A stretch of DNA of 64,000 nucleotides from CALAGB01 sp963789565 (GCA_963789565.1 CAWBKX010000002.1:2170001-2234000), one strand, 5' to 3'. Positions 1 to 8,381 are shown, numbered from the stretch's first letter. Numbers and translations are program-made. Notes: a model not told the origin generated them from the letters alone.

Positions 1-442
1 CGTTGGCAGCGTAAGCAGTGGCGTGGCGGCGGCTGTCCTCGACCGCATGCGTGATACCCAGCTCGCGTGCCACCGCTACTTTGTCGTCGGCGTAGCGCAC
101 GTTGCAGGTGGGGAAGCCGTATCGACGCAGCCAGTCGAGCGTCAGTGTGCCGCAGCGGCCGGGCCGGGCGGTGACGATCGAGACGTTTTCGGCGCCGAAG
201 AGGTCGATCAACGCCGCGACGAACTGTTGCGCGCCTTCCGCGGGCAGAAGCTCGCGCGCGGGCCCGTCCGGGCTATAGACCCATTCGCGAATCTCGAGGG
301 GAACGTTCAGCCCGGCCGAATCGACGAATGTGTGGTCCGGCAGATGGAGTCCGTATTGGGTATTGGCGGCGTGAGCTAGTGGGCGCGGGTGTTCGGTGAG
401 GACGCCGTCAAGATCGAGCGCGATGCGGATTGTGGTGTTCAT
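1..442 (-). CDS. HAD-superfamily phosphatase-like protein, N-terminal part (cut by window edge)
   Basis: The gene begins with ATG at 442 and runs off the left edge after 147 codons. The haloacid-dehalogenase motifs are in order: motif I DLDGVL at residues 10-15 (nucleophile D10, acid/base D12), motif II threonine in VTARP (T91), motif III lysine K121 and the acidic motif IV VEDS at 134-137, so the core is nearly complete. The short cap region and the VTARP-type motif II recall 5'-nucleotidase/NagD-like members, but the substrate cannot be told. A G-rich stretch lies about 9 nt upstream of the ATG. Most of the catalytic domain is visible, and only the end is missing. Confidence 0.8.
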   Translation of the reverse strand, partial: MNTTIRIALDLDGVLTEHPRPLAHAANTQYGLHLPDHTFVDSAGLNVPLEIREWVYSPDGPARELLPAEGAQQFVAALIDLFGAENVSIVTARPGRCGTLTLDWLRRYGFPTCNVRYADDKVAVARELGITHAVEDSRRHATAYAAN

Positions 443-804
443 GTCGGAGTACCCCCAAAGTCGTCACAAAGCCAAAGGAAGTGGAGCGTGACCAACTACT
501 GTGGGTACTACTACTGGAGGGAGCGGAACTGGAGGACGCGACGCCGAACGTGCCCATGAAGACGGCAACGGTGGCGTAGCGGGTGATGGTATCCATCAGT
601 CCTCCAGGGGTGCAGAGCACCTAAATGAACAGACGCGCCCGATGTACGGACACGTTTCCAAAAGCGACATAACGCATCATAACAGAGCGGCGGGGGGATT
701 GGAAGGGGAGTGGAGATTGATGAATCAACTTGCTAGGTGCGTCACGCCCGCGCTGGATTGGAAACCCCAGTGCAAGGAAGGCGAAGTCCCTAAACCGACT
801 GAAT
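443..804. other. Intergenic stretch, no convincing gene
   Basis: A short Ser-rich open frame on the minus strand (about 596 down to 408) has no recognisable domain and overlaps the start of the HAD gene, so it is not called. I see no strong hairpin or repeat here. The promoter of the HAD gene probably lies in 443-600. Confidence 0.4.
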
Positions 805-1092
805 CTACGGGGTCTCAGGTCGGGTCGATTCCTCCGTGGCCGCCGTCGGGCCGTCAGGCGCGAAACTGGGCTCCCCGCGCAGATCGTCAAGGAACGTGTC
901 TACCGATCCCTGAGATAGCTTGTCGCGCAGATATCCCCGCCAGCGAGCGAACTTCTCCGCCGAAATCTTCTTCTGAAGGATGACCTGGCCGTCTTGGAGT
1001 TCGAACTCGACCTCCGAGCAAGAGACAGGGCCCAATTCATCCCGTATCCACTTGTGCAACGTCACCTGCCATTTGCTTGTTACTCTCGACAT
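805..1092 (-). CDS. AbrB/MazE-type antitoxin-like DNA-binding protein (orphan)
   Basis: The protein has 95 residues from the ATG at 1092. Its first ~45 residues fit the swapped-hairpin AbrB/MazE/SpoVT fold: MSRVTSKWQVTLHKWIRDEL, then a short strand ending in ILQKK. This is the usual layout of type II antitoxins that bind their own promoter. The C-terminal half (KKISAEKFARWRGYL and following) would be the toxin-binding tail. No PIN or MazF toxin gene is visible immediately downstream or upstream, so it is either an orphan antitoxin or a solitary regulator. An in-frame upstream extension to 1137 is possible, but the domain begins at the ATG chosen here. Confidence 0.75.
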   Translation of the reverse strand: MSRVTSKWQVTLHKWIRDELGPVSCSEVEFELQDGQVILQKKISAEKFARWRGYLRDKLSQGSVDTFLDDLRGEPSFAPDGPTAATEESTRPETP

Positions 1093-1269
1093 GATTGCCT
1101 CGATTCCGTTGTGTGATGCCGAATCGGAAGTCTGCAATTGATTAGGCTAACGCAGCTCCCCGGTGAAAGGTATCGGCGACGACGCGACTCACAGTGGCGG
1201 TGAATTGAACTATGGCCCGTAGCGTATTGAAAGATTGTGCATCTGGGTATTCATGCCTGATGTCTCGCT

Positions 1270-1289
1270 GGCGGGCAGAGACGCCCGCC
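1270..1289. repeat. REP-like hairpin GGCGGGC-N6-GCCCGCC
   Basis: A perfect 7-bp stem around AGAGAC is followed by CACTACG. The design is the same as the REPs around the transposase at 9860 (GGCGGG-N7-CCCGCC next to a TAG/TACG flank). It could work as a terminator for the minus-strand gene ending at 1450. Confidence 0.6.
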
Positions 1290-1307
1290 ACTACGTTTGT
1301 CGTCCAT

Positions 1308-1372
1308 GCTCAGTCCGTTTAGGGACTTCGTCTACTTAGCCTGTGGTTTTCAACCGCGGGCGATCGACGGGC
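1308..1372 (+). repeat. Solo copy A of the double-hairpin repeat family
   Basis: It reads TCAGTCC-GTTTAG-GGACTTCGTCT followed by AGCCTGTGG-TTTTC-AACCGCGGGCGA, matching in order the two hairpins that flank the transposase at 55552-55956 (AGCCCC..GGGCTTCGTC, then CCCGG..CCGGG). It is decayed, with several stem mismatches. Confidence 0.6.
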
Positions 1373-1449
1373 AATTACCAATGTGTTTCGTCAAAATCCG
1401 TTCGACCAGGGTGGGTGCGGCTCATCTCTCGTAATCCCTTGGCGCTCCG

Positions 1450-3558
1450 CTACAACACCCTCACCGGCGTGGTCTGTGACGCCGCGCTGGGCTCGGGGAC
1501 GCGCTCGACCTCACCCGCTCCAACCACCTCCTCCATCGGCAGGAGCATCTGTTCCACCTCAGCTAACGACACGTTGATGATCCAGGATTGGCGGTCTTCA
1601 AAGGAGCAGGTCATCAGCAGGGAATCGCCGGAATGGCTCAGGCAGATGCCGCAGTTGTACTCAACCCCCAGGTGCCAGACCCGAAAGAGCCGCGACACAC
1701 GCGTGATGCGGAAGCCGCGGTCCATCTCGACAAACCGATGCAGGTAGACGCGCTTGCCATCGACGAAGGGCACTTCATGGATGGTGAAGAGGTAGCCATC
1801 CCCGAAGGGAATCGGCGACGCTGAACCGCGATAGCGATCAAGACACGCTTCGGGTGTCACGCGATGCACCGTCTGGCAGCGTCCGGTCTCAACGTCGGGC
1901 TCCAGGATGACGGTCGGGTCGCACGAATAGAGGAGGAGTAGGCGGTCGTCGTGCACGAACGGGAGCCAGTTCTTCTCGGCGACGTTGCGCCCGTCAAAAT
2001 CGAGTGGCACGAGATGATCGACGGCGCTGGCGGACGAGTTCAGCCGCCCCAGCACGACCCGCGGATAGCCAACCGGGTCGAACATGCACGAGGTCGCGGT
2101 GAACCACCAGTCGTCGTGCCAACGGGTGAGGCGAAGATCCTCGATGCCTTGAACGTAGACATTCTCGGCGTAGCTGGGCTGGATCTGCTTCAGCAGCGCT
2201 TCATCAATCTCCATCGACGACAGGATCTGGAGGTCGCGATCCAGCACCAGATGCGCGTTCTTGGAGCGAAACCGTCCGTCCGCATCACGCGGCACGAACC
2301 AGACCGCCCCTTGCTGATCGTAGTTGACCAGCCGCGCCACGATGAGGTAGCCATCGTCGGTTCGACCGATGGTGGTGTTGCCTGGTGAATAGTCCGGCTC
2401 GTCGAATTCCGACGCGATCTCAATTGGAATCGACCAGGCGGCCGGCAACGGCTGCGCGTAGAAGGTGGAGTTGTATCCCGCGAAGAACCGTTTGTCGATT
2501 GGCACGTCACGACGATGCAGCAATGCGTCGGTGGCGGCTATGCCGCTGCGCGGGTCCCCCGCGTAATAGGCGGAGATCGAGATCTCTTCCAGCGGCCCAA
2601 GGCCATAGGCATGCGTCTCGACAAAGAGCCGCTCCTCCTCGGGGAACTGGATGCGCTGAGCGCGCTCCGCCGCCAGCATGGCCAGGTGCGATTCGCTCCG
2701 TTGCCGAGCGGCATATGCCAGCTGATAGAGCGGCTCGGCGCGTTGCGGCCGTCGTTCCCAGGCGCTCAGCAGCTCGAAGACGGCCCGCTGCCAGTTACCC
2801 AGCTGGATCGAGCAGATCCCCATGCGGTAGGCGGCATACCAGGCTTCCTCCTCCCAGCCCCCGGCCGACGCGCGCCGCTCGTAGTAGCGATGCGCCTCTT
2901 CGAACCGACCGACATCGTCATAGGAGCGAGCCAGGTAGAAGGTGGCACGTAGGCTCTGCCCGGAGTTGACCTCCGCCTCCAACAGGGCGATGTCGCGGGT
3001 GAACTTGTCCGCTTTCGCGCCGCCATCGCCCACGTGTGCAATCGCGAGGGACGAAAGGAGCGGCAGTTCTCCCGTGCCGTCGGCCGTCCAGTACTCGTGG
3101 GTCACTCCGACGCTGTGCCAATCGAACGACAACCTGGCCAGCCGAACGTTCGAATAGTGCGTCGTGCCGTCCCGCTGCTGGAGGAGATAGCCGTTCGCCG
3201 AGACGGATGCCACGTCGAAGCCCTGATCGATCTCCAGCAGCATATCCGCATCCAGTAACAGTGCGTAGGAGCGATCGAGGTTCCAGCCGAGCTCGCGCGC
3301 GAAGCCCTGCGCGGCGGCGAACGCCTGAGTGCGGCTGACACCAAAATTGACCCATTCGTGAAGCGGTACTGTGTGTGGGATGCCGGCAGCTGACAGGATC
3401 TCGGTCGCGATCGATCGCGTCTCATCGCTCGAGCCCGTATCGCAGATGCACGCGGCCGAAATGACCGGCAGCGCCGATTCCAGGCAACGCCGCAGAACCG
3501 ACGCCTCGTTCTTGACGATCATGCAGAGGATGATGCGCGTCGTGTCGGGTGTAACCAA
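1450..3558 (-). CDS. Family 2 glycosyltransferase fused to TPR region and beta-propeller-like domain
   Basis: This large protein has about 702 residues from a TTG at 3558. An in-frame GTG at 3651 would add 31 poorly conserved residues. Residues 9-25 (IILCMIVKNEASVLRRC) are the classic start of a GT2 domain, followed by CDTGSSDET and a DAD metal/nucleotide-sugar motif near 103-105. The middle (about 190-340) has TPR-like helices (ARSYDDVGRFEEAHRYYERR). The C-terminal ~330 residues are rich in Trp and Asp strands with blade-like spacing (EDLRLTRWHDDWWFTATS, ASPIPFGDGYLFTIHEV), resembling GH130-type five-bladed propellers. GAGGAG lies 12 nt before the TTG. It sits directly downstream of the collagen-like genes on the same strand, which suggests a role in glycosylating them (inference). 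The acceptor and sugar are unknown. Confidence 0.8.
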   Translation of the reverse strand: MVTPDTTRIILCMIVKNEASVLRRCLESALPVISAACICDTGSSDETRSIATEILSAAGIPHTVPLHEWVNFGVSRTQAFAAAQGFARELGWNLDRSYALLLDADMLLEIDQGFDVASVSANGYLLQQRDGTTHYSNVRLARLSFDWHSVGVTHEYWTADGTGELPLLSSLAIAHVGDGGAKADKFTRDIALLEAEVNSGQSLRATFYLARSYDDVGRFEEAHRYYERRASAGGWEEEAWYAAYRMGICSIQLGNWQRAVFELLSAWERRPQRAEPLYQLAYAARQRSESHLAMLAAERAQRIQFPEEERLFVETHAYGLGPLEEISISAYYAGDPRSGIAATDALLHRRDVPIDKRFFAGYNSTFYAQPLPAAWSIPIEIASEFDEPDYSPGNTTIGRTDDGYLIVARLVNYDQQGAVWFVPRDADGRFRSKNAHLVLDRDLQILSSMEIDEALLKQIQPSYAENVYVQGIEDLRLTRWHDDWWFTATSCMFDPVGYPRVVLGRLNSSASAVDHLVPLDFDGRNVAEKNWLPFVHDDRLLLLYSCDPTVILEPDVETGRCQTVHRVTPEACLDRYRGSASPIPFGDGYLFTIHEVPFVDGKRVYLHRFVEMDRGFRITRVSRLFRVWHLGVEYNCGICLSHSGDSLLMTCSFEDRQSWIINVSLAEVEQMLLPMEEVVGAGEVERVPEPSAASQTTPVRVL

Positions 3559-3690
3559 GGGTGTTGATCTCTCCTCGTCGCGCCCTATTGGTGTGCGGGT
3601 CAACCGGAAGCGAAGCCGCCCATCATAACGAATAGGCGGCTTATCCTCCACATGAATCGCGGTTCAGTGCGGTGTTGGGCGTGTTCGAGC

Positions 3691-4419
3691 CTAAGCCAGC
3701 CCAAGAGCTCCGGATGGACCGGTTTCGCCGGTTGGACCCGTAATTCCCGTTGGCCCTGTCGGCCCGGTGGGCCCGGTCGGACCAATGAAGCCGGTCGGCC
3801 CCGTCGGACCAATTGTCCCAGTGACGCCGGTCGGACCGGTGTTGCCGGTAATGCCGATGAATCCGAGTGGCCCAGTTGGGCCGCTTGGCCCAGTTGTCCC
3901 AGAGAGGCCGGCCGAGCCGGTCCACCCAGTGGATCCGACCGGGCCTGTGGCGCCGACGTCTCCAGTTGGTCCGGCGAGGAGTGGTTCACTTGGCAAGACG
4001 ACGAGGTAGCTGAAATGGGCGGCACGTGGTGCGATCGTTCCCAGATTGACAAAGAACCCATATCCAGGTCGGATTTGCACGCTCAACGTCGGCCCGACAA
4101 AGTTGCCAGGGTCGTCCTGCAGCATGACGGTAACGAAGCTGTCCTGAGTGATCGTGGGTACCTCCACCCAGGTTCCGAAGCGGAATGCTGGCAGAACGCC
4201 GGTTCCCGAGACGATATTCGAAGTCGTGCCATTCACGACCGTGGTCGATACGGGAGCCGCACTCACGGCCGTCCCGCCGCCCAACCCGAGCACTCCGGCG
4301 GCCACCGCGCCGAGCGTCAGCGCACGACGACGGGTGAGGCGCGGAGTACCAGCATCTTCTTCGGCGTTCGTCCCACCGGCTGGAAATGGATCGATGTCAG
4401 ATTGATCCCCGTTTGCCAT
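3691..4419 (-). CDS. Tat-exported collagen-like Gly-X-Thr repeat protein 1
   Basis: This is a 242-residue protein. A twin-arginine signal (RRRALTLG at 30-37, then a hydrophobic stretch ending AVSAAP) follows an acidic N-terminus. A beta-rich globular segment of ~95 residues comes next (VTVMLQDDPGNFVGP, GYGFFVNLG, FSYLVVLP). Residues ~150-239 are almost uninterrupted Gly-X-Y triplets, mainly GPTGPTG, with Thr at the Y position. Such triplets form a collagen-like triple helix, and in Bacillus BclA-type proteins the Thr residues carry O-glycans (family knowledge). No C-terminal trimerisation domain or sortase motif is visible, so the collagen tail is terminal. It is the last of three paralogues in tandem. 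The glycosyltransferase gene lies immediately downstream. Confidence 0.85.
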   Translation of the reverse strand: MANGDQSDIDPFPAGGTNAEEDAGTPRLTRRRALTLGAVAAGVLGLGGGTAVSAAPVSTTVVNGTTSNIVSGTGVLPAFRFGTWVEVPTITQDSFVTVMLQDDPGNFVGPTLSVQIRPGYGFFVNLGTIAPRAAHFSYLVVLPSEPLLAGPTGDVGATGPVGSTGWTGSAGLSGTTGPSGPTGPLGFIGITGNTGPTGVTGTIGPTGPTGFIGPTGPTGPTGPTGITGPTGETGPSGALGLA

Positions 4420-4515
4420 TGAATACTCTCTTCTTCCACGACCGGAATCGTCATTGAAGCCCTGTCCCGGCAGAGGCAGTTAACAGGTCGCGCATGCCGG
4501 TTGGTCGGTTCTCCG

Positions 4516-5247
4516 CTATCCGACAGCGCCAGTTGCGCCAGTGGCTCCGGTCGACCCGGTTGCTCCAGTTGCGCCGGTTGCTCCAGTCGGCCCCGTCGGT
4601 CCGGTGTATCCCGTGAAGCCAGTCATTCCAGTTGATCCGGTGGGGCCGAGGTCTCCGGTCGGCCCGGTCACACCCGGTGCTCCCACGTCTCCCTGCGGTC
4701 CGGTTGGCCCAGTCGGTCCAAATGCTCCCGATGTTCCGGTGTAGCCGGTGGGACCCACGACTCCGGTCGGTCCGGTTGGTCCAACAGGTCCGGTTGGTCC
4801 GGTCGGAACCACGGCACCCGGGAAGACGATGAGATAGCTGAAGGGTGTGGAGCGTAGGACCGGGAAACGCAGGTTAACACTGAACCCCTGACCCGGCGTG
4901 ATCTTGACCCAGTAGTTGGGACCGATGAAGGACCCGGGATCGCCAAGCAAGGTGATCGAGACGATGGCATCGGAGGTGATCTGATCCTCAGCGACCCAAA
5001 CCGTGAAACGGAGGGCAGGGATCGCGCTCGTTCCGGTAATGACTTCGGCGATAAGGGTGCTGCCATCCTGAATGGTGACGGGTGCGGCGCCGGCCACCTG
5101 CGTGCTGCTCAGACCGAGCACCCCCGCCGCGGCGGCTCCGAGGGCCAGGGCCCGTCGTCGACTCAGGAGTGGTGGGCTGGATCCCTCGGGTGAGTTCGAT
5201 GCAATTGGAGCGCCTGGTCGATCGATGGAGCCGTCGTCGTGTCCCAT
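4516..5247 (-). CDS. Tat-exported collagen-like Gly-X-Thr repeat protein 2
   Basis: It has 243 residues from the ATG at 5247. A TTG nine codons upstream is open but has no better ribosome site, and the paralogues also start ~30 residues before the twin arginines. The order is acidic N-terminus, SRRRALALG Tat signal, globular domain with ITSDAIVSITLLGDPGSFIG and FSYLIVFPG, then ~95 residues of Gly-X-Y triplets rich in GPTGPTG and ending GATGATGAVG. The globular domain is much closer to paralogue 3 than to paralogue 1, so these two are the more recent duplicates. The segment around the collagen junction (about 4741-4860) is nearly identical in DNA to 6007-6113 of paralogue 3. Confidence 0.85.
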   Translation of the reverse strand: MGHDDGSIDRPGAPIASNSPEGSSPPLLSRRRALALGAAAAGVLGLSSTQVAGAAPVTIQDGSTLIAEVITGTSAIPALRFTVWVAEDQITSDAIVSITLLGDPGSFIGPNYWVKITPGQGFSVNLRFPVLRSTPFSYLIVFPGAVVPTGPTGPVGPTGPTGVVGPTGYTGTSGAFGPTGPTGPQGDVGAPGVTGPTGDLGPTGSTGMTGFTGYTGPTGPTGATGATGATGSTGATGATGAVG

Positions 5248-5693
5248 CACAAGCTCATTTCTCTTGCTACCCAAGCAACGGCTTCGCCCTCGACGACTGC
5301 AATGCAGCGCATCCGGCAGTCAAAGGGGTTGCCGCGTGTTCCAGTGAGTCAACACATAACTCATCGTAGCGTAGAGGGTGAACGTTCATGTGTCAATCGC
5401 CAGGATGGGTCAGTACGGTGAGAGGTCCGAGCGTTTGTTGGTAGATGCCCGCAGTTCCCGACTTGCATCAGTAGAACCACGGCTTGAGCGAGTCATAGTG
5501 CCCAGCCCCGCCCCAAGGGATGGGCCGCGATAGCTCCGCGCCGTGTTGAGGACGCCGTCGTCGTCGGAGGTGTCAGGCGTGGTGCGTTTGTGATCGCGGC
5601 CCATCGTATTCCCGGCGGAGCGAGCTTGGCTTCGTCGGGAGTCGTTTGCACCCGCGGCTCATCTCTTCGTCGTCCGCCGCCACTCGGCTGTTC
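5248..5693. other. Intergenic region between collagen-like genes 2 and 3, with a 13-bp inverted repeat
   Basis: I see no gene. The 13-bp sequence at 5519-5531 is repeated inverted at 5593-5605 with 61 bp between the arms. Its role is unknown. It could be a remnant of the duplication that made the three paralogues, or a weak stop signal for gene 3. Confidence 0.4.
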
Positions 5694-6512
5694 CTAGGCT
5701 CCGGCCGTCCCGCCATTTCCACCGACACCGCCGTCTCCGCCGACACCGCCAGTGCCGCCGGTTCCGCCAGCCCCACCGGCGCCCCCATTCCCGAACAATC
5801 CGCCCGTTCCACCAGTCGCTCCTGTTGCTTCCATAGGTCCGGTTGGGCCGGTCGGACCGGTTGGCCCAGTTATCCCCGGCACTCCTGATGGCCCAGTCGG
5901 TCCAGTGGGGCCGTTCATTCCGATGGCGCCGGTCCATCCGGTCGATCCGGGCATACCCATGGGGCCTGTCGAACCGGTCGGCCCCAACGACCCAGCCAAG
6001 CCGGTGTAGCCGGTGGGACCCACGACTCCCGTCGGTCCGGTTGGTCCAACAGGTCCGGTTGGTCCGGTCGGAACGACGGCACCCGGGAAGACGATGAGAT
6101 AGCTGAAAGGGGTGCCCCGCATCACGGGGAAACGCAGATTGACGCTGAACCCCTGGCCTGGCGTGATCTTCACCCAGAAATTGGGACCGATGAAAGAACC
6201 GGGATCTCCCAGCAAGGTGATCAAGACGATGGCATCCGAAGTGATGGCGGGTTCACTGACCCAGGCGCTGATTCTGAGTGGAGGGAACGAACTCGACCCG
6301 ACAATGACCTCGGCGACCAGCGTGCGGCCGTCTTCTACGCTGACCGGCGTTGCCCCGGCGATCTGAGGGACACCAAGCCCCAGAACACCCATGGCCGCGG
6401 CACCAAGCGAGAGCGCGCGCCTGCGGGTGATCATCGGCGGTCCATCTGTCTCCGGTGTCTTCGACGAATCCTCGGCGTCCGACCGATCGAGGGGGCTCTC
6501 ATCCTGTCTCAT
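5694..6512 (-). CDS. Tat-exported collagen-like protein 3 with Gly-rich tail
   Basis: It has 272 residues from the ATG at 6512. A Tat signal (ITRRRALSLG) follows an acidic leader. The globular segment (ITSDAIVLITLLGDPGSFIG, NFWVKITPGQGFSVNLRF) is nearly the same as in paralogue 2. The collagen part (GPTGPTGVVGPTGYTG and on) runs to about residue 228. The last ~45 residues then change to GGX triplets without proline (GGAGGAGGTGGTGGVGG), like the PGRS segments of mycobacterial PE-PGRS proteins. Such a tail cannot form a collagen triple helix and may fold as a polyglycine helix bundle (inference). It is the first gene of the collagen cluster on the minus strand, with its promoter in 6513-6882. 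Confidence 0.85.
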   Translation of the reverse strand: MRQDESPLDRSDAEDSSKTPETDGPPMITRRRALSLGAAAMGVLGLGVPQIAGATPVSVEDGRTLVAEVIVGSSSFPPLRISAWVSEPAITSDAIVLITLLGDPGSFIGPNFWVKITPGQGFSVNLRFPVMRGTPFSYLIVFPGAVVPTGPTGPVGPTGPTGVVGPTGYTGLAGSLGPTGSTGPMGMPGSTGWTGAIGMNGPTGPTGPSGVPGITGPTGPTGPTGPMEATGATGGTGGLFGNGGAGGAGGTGGTGGVGGDGGVGGNGGTAGA

Positions 6513-6882
6513 GGTGAGATCTCTTCTCTATCTCGCGCAAGCCACAGCGGTGAGTACGATGCCTGCGTTGGAACATCAAATAACATCGAGATCACCACGT
6601 GCGCCCATACGTAAACGATGCGTGGAGCGCAGCTTATGAGTCGCCCGCCAGGGTGTCTATCGCCCATATGGGCGCACGCACTGGGACAATAGGGTGACGT
6701 GTGCTGAACACGACCGCTATCTGTGGAACCGAAATTGAGGGACTCATCCGTGGCCTGACGACGTGTGGCAGGTTGCTCGACTCAGGCGTCGCCCAGAAAG
6801 CTAGACCCTGCGGAGTTTACCCATGCCACTGAGCCCAAGCGCTTATCGCCTCGTTCAACCGAGAGACTGAAGGGAAAGCGAC
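6513..6882. other. Divergent promoter region between collagen-like gene 3 and a membrane protein gene
   Basis: No gene is supported. The region serves two divergent genes and carries a perfect 14-bp palindrome at 6661-6674 (CGCCCATATGGGCG) with a partial half-site GCGCCCATAC at 6601-6610, which could be an operator. Confidence 0.5.
6661..6674. promoter_or_regulatory. Perfect 14-bp palindrome, possible operator
   Basis: CGCCCATATGGGCG is perfectly self-complementary. A GCGCCCATAC half-site lies 60 bp away at 6601. It sits between two divergently transcribed genes, which suits a dimeric regulator. Which regulator is unknown. Confidence 0.4.
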
Positions 6883-7488
6883 ATGCGGCAACGACCGGAT
6901 GCCTTGATCCTGATCGCCATCTACGAGTTCGTCATGGCCGCCATGCTGTTGATTGCGTCCTGCATCGTTCTTCCGATCGCCCTGGTGATCACGCCGTTCA
7001 CGGCGAGCAGCTTCGGTCAGTTCGCCGCTCGCTTCGCGCTGGTGGGGGTCTCCCTCACGGTCGTATTCGGCTTTGCCGTGGCCTCGGGCATCGTGGGCAC
7101 GGGCTTGCTGATGCTGAAGGAATGGGCGCGGATCGGAGCGATTCTGCTCGCGATTCCAGCGCTGGTCGTCTTCCCGATTTGGACGGTGCTGGCGCTCCTC
7201 ATCATCGTTTACCTGGTGGGCGAAGAGGGACGCGCGCTCTTCCGGCGCAGTCGTCGCGCCAGCCTCGTCACCGCGCGTGAATACCAGCGCGAGGCGGACC
7301 AGGTGGAAACGCTCAACGTCGTACCGATCGTCAGACCAAAGGTCTGGAAAGCGCCGGAGCCAGTGGAAGACCCAATCGTCGCCAGTGATGGTCTGACTGA
7401 CGAGAAGATCGCGCCGGAGATGCCCGGCGCGAATGACCTCTTGCAAGATTCGGGAGGCGACGAAACCCTCGAGCCGCCAGTCGGCTGA
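6883..7488 (+). CDS. Membrane protein with three hydrophobic segments and an acidic tail
   Basis: This 201-residue protein of unrecognised family has hydrophobic segments at about 8-37, 46-73 and 84-112, and an Arg-rich stop (RRSRRAS) near 120. The last ~80 residues are a soluble, acidic, Pro-rich tail, probably cytoplasmic. GGGAAAG lies 4 nt before the ATG. The short GEEGRALF stretch after the last helix resembles that of small DUF-type membrane proteins, but no function can be assigned. It converges on the UspA gene, with only 5 bp between the stops. Confidence 0.7.
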   Translation: MRQRPDALILIAIYEFVMAAMLLIASCIVLPIALVITPFTASSFGQFAARFALVGVSLTVVFGFAVASGIVGTGLLMLKEWARIGAILLAIPALVVFPIWTVLALLIIVYLVGEEGRALFRRSRRASLVTAREYQREADQVETLNVVPIVRPKVWKAPEPVEDPIVASDGLTDEKIAPEMPGANDLLQDSGGDETLEPPVG

Positions 7489-7493
7489 GCCGA

Positions 7494-8381
7494 TCAGGCG
7501 TTGCCGTCGTTGCTGCTTACCTCACCTTTGGGCTTGATCATCATGACCGGCGTCGTGCCGACTTTGAGGATCCGCTCGGCCACGCTACCGAAGACCAATC
7601 GACCCAGTCCGCTGCGGCCGTGGGTGGCCATCACGATCAGATCGACCGACATTTCGCGCTCCAGCGCCATGAGTTGTTCGGCGGGGAAGCCCTCCAGCGT
7701 CTCGGTGCGCACCTTCACGCCGTCTTTGCGTAGCGGCTCGGCCACGGCCGCCAGGTAATCCTGCGCCTCCTGCACCAGTCGCTGACCGATCTCGTTGAAC
7801 GTGTCAGCTGAGGCGGGCGTCATCGGCTCGCTCCCCAGCATGCCGTAGAGCTGTGTCGTCTCGGCTACGCGCACCAGCATGAGCTCGGCGTCGAACGCCT
7901 GTGCGAGCTCCTTGCCATAGGGGAGGGCTGCCTCGGCATAGACCGAGCCGTCTAGCGAGACGACCACGGTCTGCACGGTTTCGGCGTGGCGGTCTTTAGT
8001 GCCAGAACGAATCAGCAGCACCGGCGCGCCACTGCCACGGACCACCCGATCGGCCACGCTGCCATACAGCCAGCGGCCGATACCGCTTCGTCCGTGCGTC
8101 GTCATAACAACGACGGGGTCGGTCATTTCGTCGGCCCCGTCGACGATCTGGTCAGCCGGTTGGCCCATGCGTACGCTGATCTGAACGCGATCGCCGTAGC
8201 CTTTGGCTTGCTCGCGCAGGTAGCTGCGGGCCTCGCTCTCGGCCGATGCCGGACCGTCGGGCGAAACGACGCGCATCAGGTGCAAGGGGGCGTTGGCTTT
8301 GCGCGCGATCGCCTCGGCGTAGGGGAGGGCTTGTTCAGCCAGATCCGAGCCGTCCAGCGGAACGATGACAGTGCCGATCAT
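7494..8381 (-). CDS. Universal stress protein with two UspA domains
   Basis: This 295-residue tandem UspA protein is cytoplasmic. Domain 1 (1-~145) starts IVPLDGSDLAEQALPYA and ends with the ATP-binding GX2GX9G(S/T)-type loop THGRSGIGRWLYGSVADRVV. Domain 2 (~150-285) repeats the layout with VVVSLDGSVYAEAALPYG and THGRSGLGRLVFGSVAERIL. Both loops keep the glycines and serine, so both halves should bind ATP. Two-domain proteins of this length are common in Chloroflexota and Actinobacteria. It is monocistronic, with its promoter in 8382-8704. Confidence 0.92.
   Translation of the reverse strand: MIGTVIVPLDGSDLAEQALPYAEAIARKANAPLHLMRVVSPDGPASAESEARSYLREQAKGYGDRVQISVRMGQPADQIVDGADEMTDPVVVMTTHGRSGIGRWLYGSVADRVVRGSGAPVLLIRSGTKDRHAETVQTVVVSLDGSVYAEAALPYGKELAQAFDAELMLVRVAETTQLYGMLGSEPMTPASADTFNEIGQRLVQEAQDYLAAVAEPLRKDGVKVRTETLEGFPAEQLMALEREMSVDLIVMATHGRSGLGRLVFGSVAERILKVGTTPVMMIKPKGEVSSNDGNA

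Larger units (their letters stand above)
1093..1449. other. Intergenic region with two REP-like repeats
   Basis: No gene is supported. The region holds a perfect GC-rich hairpin at 1270-1289 and a degenerate copy of the double-hairpin repeat of the 55.5-56.0 kb transposase at 1308-1372. The hairpin may also end transcription of the glycosyltransferase gene whose stop is at 1450. Confidence 0.6.

Noticed and set aside
408..620. Small minus-strand frame rich in Ser upstream of the HAD gene
   Set aside because: No recognisable family or clear ribosome site, and it overlaps the start of the HAD gene. Could be an upstream leader, but this cannot be supported.
3767..4009. Proline-rich plus-strand frames (GPVGPM-type) opposite the collagen genes
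   Set aside because: They are the reverse complement of the GGT-CCG repeats and have no start context or signal peptide of their own.
3720..6010. The repeated GPT-coding DNA as a tandem repeat or CRISPR-like array
   Set aside because: The repeats are 9-nt coding triplets in frame with signal peptides. There are no spacers and no cas genes in the window.
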